DNA of 64,000 bases, from positions 124,001 to 188,000 of the forward strand of contig JAVJVY010000019.1 in assembly GCA_040220895.1 (NCBI GenBank), read 5' to 3'. Below, in pieces: positions 35,885 to 42,782 of this stretch; the stretch's first letter is position 1, and each line of letters begins with the position of its first letter. The DNA comes from UBA11591 sp040220895 (GTDB taxonomy: Bacteria > Bacteroidota > Bacteroidia > Flavobacteriales_E > Vicingaceae). The position numbers and the translations under genes are program-made. The notes under the pieces were generated by a model. The model was given only the letters and a program-made list of their open reading frames with translations. It was not told the origin of the DNA and did no database searches.

Positions 35885-37342
35885 CTAGGAAGCCAAACCG
35901 CCGTGAAGTATGTATTTTATCTCGGTAAAATCATCCAGCCCATACTTGGAACCTTCCCTGCCCATTCCCGATTCTTTTACTCCACCAAAAGGAGCAACTT
36001 CAGTAGATATCATACCGTCATTTACACCGACCATTCCATACTCCAGAGCTTCTGAAACGCGCCAAATTCTACCGATGTCTCTCGAAAAGAAATAGGCGGC
36101 AAGACCAGCCCTGGTGTTATTGGCCATCGCAATCGCTTCATCTTCGGTTTTAAACCGGTATAACGGGGCAACGGGTCCGAAAATTTCTTCAATCGAACAG
36201 GCCATCTCATCGGTCACTTCAGTAAGAACCGTGGGTTGATAAAAGCGACTTCCACCTTCCATTCTGTGGCCTCCCGTCATAGCCTTGGCGCCTTTGCTCA
36301 GGGCATCTTCCACCAGGCGTTCAACTTTTTCCATGGCGGCTTCGTTGATCAATGGACCTATAAGGACGTCAGTTTCGGTGCCGATTCCAACCTTCATTTT
36401 CGAAACTTCATTGGAATATTTTTTAGCAAATTCATCGTACACTGCATCTTGTACCAAGAGCCGATTGGCACATACACATGTCTGACCGGCATTCCTGTAT
36501 TTAGAGGCAATGGCCCCTTGCACGGCTGCATCCAGATCAGCGTCGTCAAAAACGATGAAAGGGGCATTTCCCCCTAGTTCCAAAGAAACTTTTTTAACCG
36601 TATCGGCACATTGCTTCATCAGTAATTTTCCCACCGGGGTGGAACCCGTGAATGACAGTTTTCTGACCAGCGGTGATGCAGTCAAAGCGCTTCCAATTGT
36701 AGGAGCATCCGTTCCACAAACCATATTGATGACACCTTTTGGAAAACCGGCACGATCTGCCAACTCTACAAGGGCAAGTGCCGAAAGCGGTGTTTCTTCA
36801 CTTGGTTTAATCACAACGGTACATCCGGCCGCCAAGGCTGGAGCTACCTTTCTGGTGATCATGGCGTTGGGAAAATTCCAAGGGGTGATGGCAGCCACAA
36901 CTCCTACGGGTTGTTTAACTACTAAAATGCGCTTATTCTTTGCAAAACTCGGAATGACATCACCGTAATTCCGCTTCGCTTCTTCCGCAAACCACTCAAT
37001 AAATGAGGCTCCATAGCCGATTTCTCCTTTTGCCTCTGGAAGAGGTTTTCCCTGTTCCCTGGTCAGGATCATGGCAAGATCATCGATGTTTTCCAAGATA
37101 AGACGATGCCATTTTTTTAATACGGCAGATCGTTCTTTTGCCGCTTTGGCGCCCCAATCCTTCAGGGCTGCATTGGCTGCGCTTATGGCGAGCTCTGTTT
37201 CGGCTTTTCCACCGTTCGAACACTGTGCAATAACCTCACCTGAAGCCGGATCTTTGACGTCGTATTTCAGATCATTTTCGAGCCATTCACCGTTAATAAA
37301 GTGGCCACTTTTTAGTAGTTTTTTATCGCTGACGCTTATCAT
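35885..37342 (-). CDS. gabD: NAD(P)-dependent succinate-semialdehyde dehydrogenase
   Basis: Oxidises succinate semialdehyde to succinate, the last step of GABA breakdown. The 485-residue chain is an aldehyde dehydrogenase with ITPWNFPNAM (cofactor site), SFTGSTPVGK, VSLELGGNAPF with the general-base glutamate, and RNAGQTCVCANRLL with the catalytic cysteine. The GabD-like form FGGVKESGMGREG is at the C-terminus. The extra cysteine in TCVC is also usual for GabD. No GABA transaminase is nearby, so it may act on other aldehydes. The 204 bases upstream (35681-35884) lie between its stop and the next gene and hold nothing I recognise. Confidence 0.92.
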   Translation of the reverse strand: MISVSDKKLLKSGHFINGEWLENDLKYDVKDPASGEVIAQCSNGGKAETELAISAANAALKDWGAKAAKERSAVLKKWHRLILENIDDLAMILTREQGKPLPEAKGEIGYGASFIEWFAEEAKRNYGDVIPSFAKNKRILVVKQPVGVVAAITPWNFPNAMITRKVAPALAAGCTVVIKPSEETPLSALALVELADRAGFPKGVINMVCGTDAPTIGSALTASPLVRKLSFTGSTPVGKLLMKQCADTVKKVSLELGGNAPFIVFDDADLDAAVQGAIASKYRNAGQTCVCANRLLVQDAVYDEFAKKYSNEVSKMKVGIGTETDVLIGPLINEAAMEKVERLVEDALSKGAKAMTGGHRMEGGSRFYQPTVLTEVTDEMACSIEEIFGPVAPLYRFKTEDEAIAMANNTRAGLAAYFFSRDIGRIWRVSEALEYGMVGVNDGMISTEVAPFGGVKESGMGREGSKYGLDDFTEIKYILHGGLAS

Positions 37343-37411
37343 TTTATTTAGGGGTATTTTGGGCGAATTTACGATGCTTCGATTGATATTTTTGATCTTT
37401 GATGTCTTAAT

Positions 37412-37424
37412 TTGATCAGATCAA
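37412..37424. promoter_or_regulatory. TTGATC-A-GATCAA inverted repeat upstream of a lipoprotein promoter
   Basis: A perfect 6+1+6 inverted repeat lying 8 bases before the TTTG element at 37433. A further TTTGATC occurs at 37391-37397 upstream. This is a plausible operator for the divergent gabD or the lipoprotein; no regulator gene is near. Confidence 0.35.
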
Positions 37425-37432
37425 TTTCGCCG

Positions 37433-37461
37433 TTTGCCAAAATGAAAAAAAACTATATTTG
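37433..37461 (+). promoter_or_regulatory. Promoter TTTG-N17-TATATTTG of the small lipoprotein gene
   Basis: TTTG at 37433-37436 and TATATTTG at 37454-37461, 17 bases apart, match both Bacteroidota promoter elements exactly. The -7 element ends only 4 bases before the ATG at 37466, so the transcript would have almost no leader. Confidence 0.6.
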
Positions 37462-37465
37462 TCAC

Positions 37466-37930
37466 ATGAAAAAATTTCGCGCTTCCTTAACCTCAACGGC
37501 CATTTGCGCAATGTTGGTCTTTGCTGGTTGCGCCAAGGACTACCCGAGCAAGCTATGTGAATCCAATGAGGATAATCCTTGCAATGTAGACAGCAATGCC
37601 ATAAACGTCAGGTTGATAAATATTTCGGGATATCCACTTTGTGATGTAAAAGTGGTTTATGAATTGAACACTGGCGAGGTAATTAATTACGGTAGGTTGG
37701 ATGTTGATGAGCAGTCTTGTTATGCTGTTTTCGACGCACCAAAAGTTTATCCAAGAGTTACTTTTACCCTGGGAACCGGAGATTTTAAGATCAAGGATAC
37801 CTTGATTACCGATACACTTCCTTACAATAATCAAAAACTTTCCGACCCCGGATTTTATTCCTACGAACTCTTTGTTGAAGGTGAGCTCAATTCCCTTACC
37901 TGCATTACCCGGCTCAGGAAAGAGCAATAA
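37466..37930 (+). CDS. Small lipoprotein of unknown function
   Basis: A 154-residue exported lipoprotein. The signal MKKFRASLTSTAICAMLVFAGC ends in a lipobox with cysteine 22. The mature part starts with a cysteine-containing segment (SKLCESNEDNPCNVDSNAIN) and then beta strands (VRLINISGYPLCDVKVVYEL, SCYAVFDAPKVYPRVTFTLG), suggesting an Ig-like or transthyretin-like beta sandwich. ATG at 37466 is chosen because it begins the signal peptide, although an in-frame start lies upstream at 37412. No named family recognised. It may be transcribed with the DUF2797 gene, 15 bases downstream. Confidence 0.75.
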   Translation: MKKFRASLTSTAICAMLVFAGCAKDYPSKLCESNEDNPCNVDSNAINVRLINISGYPLCDVKVVYELNTGEVINYGRLDVDEQSCYAVFDAPKVYPRVTFTLGTGDFKIKDTLITDTLPYNNQKLSDPGFYSYELFVEGELNSLTCITRLRKEQ

Positions 37931-37945
37931 TTCTTCTAGGATCAA

Positions 37946-38743
37946 ATGATGATTTCCGGTAACCTGGTCAAAATGAAAGTCGAGGCGGGGAATCCCGTGG
38001 ACTATAACCTGATACTTGGCGACCAGAATCTCAGGTTGAATGAATACCTGGGTAAAAAGATCTCTCTATCATTCAATGGTCAGATCAATTGCATTGCTTG
38101 CGGAAAACTAATTCCCAGGTCATTTGCCCAAGGTTACTGTTATCCGTGCATGCTGAGCTCACCCATGAATTCTGAATGTATCATTCGTCCCGAATTGTGC
38201 AGGGCGCATTTGGGGAAAGGAAGGGATCCAGAATGGGAAGAGCGCAATCACCTTCAAGACCATTCGGTTTATCTTGCGCTGTCTTCTGCAGTAAAAGTGG
38301 GTGTTACCAGAAACACTCAAATCCCAACTCGATGGATCGATCAGGGCGCCAGTGCTGCCATCAGATTTGCCACAGTACCTAATCGATTTCTCGCTGGCTT
38401 GATTGAAGTGGAATTGAAAAAGCACATCACCGATAAAACCGTTTGGCAAAAAATGCTCAAGAATCAGGTCGACAATGAAGCTAATCTGGCAGAAGAGAAG
38501 AAGAAACTATCCGGCGTTTTGAATGATGAGCTCAAGGCTTATGTCAGCGATGACAACACTGTGACGCACTTTGATTATCCGGTGCTAGACTACCCCGAAA
38601 AAGTAAAAAGCATCAGTTTCGATAAGGAATCAATATTTGAAGGAGAACTCATTGGAATAAAAGGACAATATGTGATGCTCGCAGACAACCGGGTGTTGAA
38701 CATAAGAAGGCATACCGGATATTACATCAATTTCCGGGATTGA
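37946..38743 (+). CDS. DUF2797 family protein
   Basis: A 265-residue protein of the DUF2797 family. It has a zinc-finger-like set of cysteines (NCIACGKLIPRS then GYCYPCML, with ELCRAHL further on) and the conserved core DHSVYLALSSAVKVGVTRNTQIPTRWIDQGA, which resembles the GIY-YIG nuclease strand pair with its downstream arginine. The reaction is not known; a nucleic-acid role is inferred from the zinc cysteines and the GIY-YIG-like fold. A second in-frame ATG lies at 37949; the choice changes one residue. Confidence 0.85.
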   Translation: MMISGNLVKMKVEAGNPVDYNLILGDQNLRLNEYLGKKISLSFNGQINCIACGKLIPRSFAQGYCYPCMLSSPMNSECIIRPELCRAHLGKGRDPEWEERNHLQDHSVYLALSSAVKVGVTRNTQIPTRWIDQGASAAIRFATVPNRFLAGLIEVELKKHITDKTVWQKMLKNQVDNEANLAEEKKKLSGVLNDELKAYVSDDNTVTHFDYPVLDYPEKVKSISFDKESIFEGELIGIKGQYVMLADNRVLNIRRHTGYYINFRD

Positions 38744-38757
38744 ATCGCCATTTTTTC

Positions 38758-38787
38758 TTTGAACAAGCCCTGAAAATTCTACTTTTG
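38758..38787 (+). promoter_or_regulatory. sucD promoter TTTG-N18-TACTTTTG
   Basis: Both Bacteroidota promoter elements are exact: TTTG at 38758-38761 and TACTTTTG at 38780-38787, 18 bases apart. The -7 element ends 20 bases before the sucD ATG, leaving a short leader. It would drive sucD, fabG and probably the vWA gene. Confidence 0.6.
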
Positions 38788-38807
38788 ACTAGCAAACTTT
38801 TAAATAA

Positions 38808-39677
38808 ATGAGCATACTAGTAAACAAATCATCCAAGGTCATTGTTCAAGGATTTACCGGCGGTGAAGGCACCTTTCACGCTCAGCAAATGATCGATTAC
38901 GGCACGAACGTGGTCGGCGGAGTCACACCGGGTAAAGGTGGTCAGGAACATTTAGGCAGGCCAGTATTCAACACTGTCCAGGACGCTGTAAAAAGTACCG
39001 GAGCAGATGTGAGCATCATATTCGTGCCGCCTGCTTTCGCTGCTGACGCCATCATGGAGGCTGCAGATGCTGAGATTAAGGTCGTTGTGTGTATTACCGA
39101 GGGAATCCCAGCTAGGGACATGATTCCGGTGCACGAATATTTAAAGACCAAAGATTGTAGATTGATCGGCCCAAATTGTCCGGGAATCATTACGCCCGGT
39201 GAGGCCAAAGTCGGTATAATGCCAGGATTTATACACCAAAAAGGAAAGATCGGAATTGTATCAAGATCGGGAACATTGACCTATGAAGCCGTTGATCAGG
39301 TCACCAAGGCCGGGATGGGCCAATCCACCTGTATTGGAATAGGAGGAGACCCCATTATAGGTACTACTACAAAAGATGCCGTTAAAATGTTAATGGAAGA
39401 TGACCAGACTGATGGAATTATCATGATCGGAGAAATCGGTGGAAGCATGGAAGCCGAAGCCGCGTATTGGATCAAAGAGCACGGAACTAAGCCTGTTGTA
39501 GGTTTTATCGCTGGCCAGACCGCACCTCCGGGGAGGAGGATGGGACACGCTGGTGCCATCATCGGTGGTGCCGATGACACAGCTGCAGCTAAAATGAGAA
39601 TTATGACGGAATGCGGTATTCACGTTGTTGATTCCCCGGCCATCATCGGAAAAAAAATGGCAGAAGTATTAAAATAA
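38808..39677 (+). CDS. sucD: Succinyl-CoA synthetase subunit alpha
   Basis: Alpha subunit of the TCA-cycle enzyme that makes succinate and ATP/GTP from succinyl-CoA. The 289-residue chain has the CoA-binding Rossmann start (VIVQGFTGGEGTFHAQQM), GPNCPGIITPGE, and the phosphohistidine segment RMGHAGAIIGGADDTA. All are intact. The beta subunit gene sucC is not in the window, as is common in Bacteroidota. fabG follows after 6 bases. Confidence 0.97.
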   Translation: MSILVNKSSKVIVQGFTGGEGTFHAQQMIDYGTNVVGGVTPGKGGQEHLGRPVFNTVQDAVKSTGADVSIIFVPPAFAADAIMEAADAEIKVVVCITEGIPARDMIPVHEYLKTKDCRLIGPNCPGIITPGEAKVGIMPGFIHQKGKIGIVSRSGTLTYEAVDQVTKAGMGQSTCIGIGGDPIIGTTTKDAVKMLMEDDQTDGIIMIGEIGGSMEAEAAYWIKEHGTKPVVGFIAGQTAPPGRRMGHAGAIIGGADDTAAAKMRIMTECGIHVVDSPAIIGKKMAEVLK

Positions 39678-39683
39678 AATGAG

Positions 39684-40430
39684 ATGAAATTACTTGAAGG
39701 AAAGACGGCCTTAATCACCGGGGCTTCAAGGGGAATTGGCAAGGGCATTGCCCTCAAGTTTGCCGAGCAAGGTGCAGATGTTGCATTTACATACCTTTCC
39801 TCAGAAGAAAAAGCCAGAATACTTGAAAGTGAGCTAACATCCTTTGGAGTTAAGGCGAAAGGTTACAGGTCTGATGCCTCAAAATTTGATGAGGCAGACA
39901 AACTTGTGAGTCAAGTGGTTGAAGATTTTGGCCAGCTCGACGTAGTTGTAAATAATGCTGGTATCACAAGAGATGGATTGCTGATGAGAATGAGCGAAGA
40001 AAATTGGGATGAAGTCATTAATACCAACCTAAAGAGTATTTTCAACGTAGTGAAAGCCGCGCAGCGACAGATGTTGAAACAACGAAGTGGTTCTATCATA
40101 AACATGGGAAGTGTGGTTGGCAAAGAAGGAAATGCGGGTCAATCAAACTATGCCGCTTCCAAGGCTGGAATTATTGGTTTTTCAAAATCCATAGCGCAGG
40201 AGTTAGGATCTCGTAATATTCGTTGTAATGTCATAGCACCTGGATTTATTGAAACTGAAATGACAGCGGCTCTTGACCAAGAAGTGATGAAAGGTTGGAT
40301 CGACGATATTCCGTTGAAACGAGCGGGCAGCCCCGAAGACGTTGCCAACACAGCCCTGTTTCTAGCCAGTGATTTGAGTTCCTATGTTTCGGGTCAGGTG
40401 CTCAATGTGTGCGGAGGAATGCAAACTTGA
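39684..40430 (+). CDS. fabG: 3-oxoacyl-[acyl-carrier-protein] reductase
   Basis: NADPH-dependent reductase of the fatty-acid elongation cycle, a short-chain dehydrogenase of 248 residues. The cofactor glycine motif TGASRGIGKGIA, the NNAG strand (VVNNAGITRDGLLMRM), the catalytic Ser in INMGSVVG and YAASK with the Tyr/Lys pair are all present. The TRDGLLMRM form after NNAG is typical of true FabG rather than other SDRs. It is 6 bases after sucD and overlaps the vWA gene. Confidence 0.95.
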   Translation: MKLLEGKTALITGASRGIGKGIALKFAEQGADVAFTYLSSEEKARILESELTSFGVKAKGYRSDASKFDEADKLVSQVVEDFGQLDVVVNNAGITRDGLLMRMSEENWDEVINTNLKSIFNVVKAAQRQMLKQRSGSIINMGSVVGKEGNAGQSNYAASKAGIIGFSKSIAQELGSRNIRCNVIAPGFIETEMTAALDQEVMKGWIDDIPLKRAGSPEDVANTALFLASDLSSYVSGQVLNVCGGMQT

Positions 40431-42529
40431 ACCCCTTTTCTTTAACTTCCGTCAACCTTAATTTAAACGCAACAGCTATTTATTGGCTCGTGCCCTTATG
40501 CCTGTTAGTTGGTTTTGTGGCTTCCTATCTGTTTTATTTCAGGAAACGTTCGCATTTTGAAGTTTCTTTAATTACCCTGCGATCTCTCTTTGTGCTTAGG
40601 GCATTGACATTTTCATTGCTTCTTTTCATTCTTATATCTCCAATGCTTCGATCAAGAAAAGCTCAGATTGAAAGGCCGATCGTCATCATTGGATTGGATA
40701 ATTCCTCTTCGGTTAGAAATCTCACAGACAGTCTCAGCCTGGTTAATATTAATCAAAGCCTGTCGGAATTAACAACTGGCCTGGCCGAGAAATTTGATGT
40801 TGACATATTTCAATTTGGGGATGAAATTGTGAATATTAATTCTGCTTTTGATTTGGATTACTCGGATCAATTGACAGACGTTTCTAGTTTTTTATCCGAA
40901 ATGGAGAATCGTTATGATAACAGAAATACGGCCTTCTTACTTCTAATTACTGACGGTAATTACAACAAGGGCAAAAATCCCATATACTCCTCCTCGAATT
41001 TTCAGTACTCTGTGAATTGCCTTGCAATGGGTGATACTATTGTGCGTCGTGATGCAATGATAGGGAAGTTGGAACATAATAAGATCGCTTACTTGGGAAA
41101 TAGTTTTGAAGTCTCGGTTCAAATCAAAGCAAATTTACTTCGTGGAGAATCCTCAAGATTACTGATTAAAGAGAATGATAAAATCGTTGCTCAGAAGGAT
41201 CTGATTTTCAATAAAAACGAAGATGTTCAAATCATTTCTTTCAGTCTTGAAGCCTTGGAACTAGGATTAAGACAATACGAGATTACTTTGGAAAAAGTCG
41301 GAGATGAATCGAGCCTGGGTAATAATAGCAAATATATTCATGTAGATATTTTCGAGGGTAAGCACAAGGTGTTGATTCTCGCTTCAGAACCTCATCCAGA
41401 TGTTAATGCGCTTAAATTAGCTCTTAACGGCTCAAATAATTATTCTGCTATTGCGTCGACCCTGAAGGGATTTGAAGGATCGGCAGAAGCCTATAGTGCT
41501 ATCATTTTGGTTGGTGTTGACCCTGCTTTGGCCGAAAAAACGAATCAAATTATAAAGGGAAAATCGGTACTTTTCATTAACACCAGAAGAAGTAATCCGG
41601 CGGTTTTCAATAAACTCAAGCTCGGATTGGAGGTTAAAAATTTTAAAGGACAATATAACGAAGTCACTGCGAGATTGAACGAAGGATTCCAGTTTTTTGC
41701 TGCTGATGAAGAGGTAAAAAATATCTCGACTTTCCCTCCGCTCATTGTTCCTATGGCCGAATATAACTACGTGAGCCAGCCTTTTCCCTTTTTGTTTCAA
41801 ACCATTGGGAGAGTCAACACGGAATACCCGCTGATTTTGTTCACGGAAATTGATGGAGTTAAGCAAGGATTCGTTGCTGGCGAGGGCTTATGGCGCTGGA
41901 GACTTCATGGTTTTTTAAAAACTAAAAAGCACGATCTTTTCGACAATATGATTATAAAATTCATGCAATTTCTGTCTATTAAAGAAGACCGGAGTCGTTT
42001 TAGGGTTACCGTTGAACCGGCATGGTTTGAGAATCAAAATGTAATTTTTGAAGCGGAGTATTATGATAAATCAATGGAATTAAGAAATGATCTTCAAGTG
42101 AAGCTGGAAATCCAAGATTCGGAAGGTAAGAGCTTTGGTTATGAATTTCTAAAGAAAGGTTTTCAATTTTACGCTGATCTGGGTCAGTTCGAAGTAGGTA
42201 AATTCAATTGGAGCGCAACAGTAGACGACGGTTTCGCGGTATTGAAGAAATCAGGCACATTCAATGTATTACCGCTGCAGTTAGAAGCTAATGATCAAAC
42301 GGTAAATCACGATCTATTGGTAAATCTTGCCACGAAGCATGGGGGCAACATGATTTATCCCGATGAAATCGCAGCTTTCGGTAAAAAAATGTCCGAAGCT
42401 GATTACAAGCCTAGTTTGCACTATAAGGAAAAATTCATGGAGATTGTTTCCATTAAGTGGTTATTCTTTCTTCTTCTCTTTTTTGCTTCGGCTGAATGGG
42501 GACTTAGGAAATATGCGGGCCTCACTTGA
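40427..42529 (+). CDS. Membrane protein with von Willebrand factor A domain
   Basis: A 700-residue membrane protein. Two hydrophobic helices are near the N-terminus (YWLVPLCLLVGFVASYLFYF and LRALTFSLLLFILISPML), followed by a von Willebrand A-like domain: VIIGLDNSSSVRN holds the metal-ion site DxSxS and LLITDGNYNKG its later aspartate. The middle is a glutamine-amidotransferase-like fold region (HKVLILASEPHPDVNALKLAL), and a final helix (WLFFLLLFFASAEWGL) sits before the stop. Such proteins occur in Bacteroidota beside vWA/Bat-like clusters and probably act in the envelope. The start is uncertain: TTG at 40427 overlaps the fabG stop; GTG at 40409 is possible. Confidence 0.82.
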   Translation: MNPFSLTSVNLNLNATAIYWLVPLCLLVGFVASYLFYFRKRSHFEVSLITLRSLFVLRALTFSLLLFILISPMLRSRKAQIERPIVIIGLDNSSSVRNLTDSLSLVNINQSLSELTTGLAEKFDVDIFQFGDEIVNINSAFDLDYSDQLTDVSSFLSEMENRYDNRNTAFLLLITDGNYNKGKNPIYSSSNFQYSVNCLAMGDTIVRRDAMIGKLEHNKIAYLGNSFEVSVQIKANLLRGESSRLLIKENDKIVAQKDLIFNKNEDVQIISFSLEALELGLRQYEITLEKVGDESSLGNNSKYIHVDIFEGKHKVLILASEPHPDVNALKLALNGSNNYSAIASTLKGFEGSAEAYSAIILVGVDPALAEKTNQIIKGKSVLFINTRRSNPAVFNKLKLGLEVKNFKGQYNEVTARLNEGFQFFAADEEVKNISTFPPLIVPMAEYNYVSQPFPFLFQTIGRVNTEYPLILFTEIDGVKQGFVAGEGLWRWRLHGFLKTKKHDLFDNMIIKFMQFLSIKEDRSRFRVTVEPAWFENQNVIFEAEYYDKSMELRNDLQVKLEIQDSEGKSFGYEFLKKGFQFYADLGQFEVGKFNWSATVDDGFAVLKKSGTFNVLPLQLEANDQTVNHDLLVNLATKHGGNMIYPDEIAAFGKKMSEADYKPSLHYKEKFMEIVSIKWLFFLLLFFASAEWGLRKYAGLT

Positions 42530-42620
42530 TAATTAAATGGTAAAATTCTTCCGAGCCCGCTGAAAAGAACAAGCATTCTTTACATCTTCAAAGGAATCGT
42601 TAATTTAGAGCTGTAAAAAG

Positions 42621-42782
42621 ATGATCATGAAAAATCGAACCATTCAAAGAACTGCACTTTTTTTGGGCATCTTATTCATAAGCGCATTGCTTCTTGAAGC
42701 TTGTGCTGCTTCACGACCGGGATTCAATTCGGGAGGAAAAAAAGGTGCTAAGGTCAAAAGTTCGGGAAAAATGTACAAGTAG
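42621..42782 (+). CDS. Small basic lipoprotein (53 residues)
   Basis: Reads MIMKNRTIQRTALFLGI then a hydrophobic stretch and LLLEAC, a good lipobox with the lipidated cysteine near residue 28. The mature peptide is only about 25 residues, Gly/Lys/Ser-rich (SGGKKGAKVKSSGKMYK). ATG at 42621 or the one at 42627 could be used. Its stop codon abuts the stop of the convergent protease gene. Short, basic lipoproteins of this sort are common in Bacteroidota; no function is known. Confidence 0.6.
   Translation: MIMKNRTIQRTALFLGILFISALLLEACAASRPGFNSGGKKGAKVKSSGKMYK

Noticed and set aside
36510..36968. 152-codon open frame opposite gabD
   Set aside because: Antisense shadow; the gabD frame carries all catalytic motifs.
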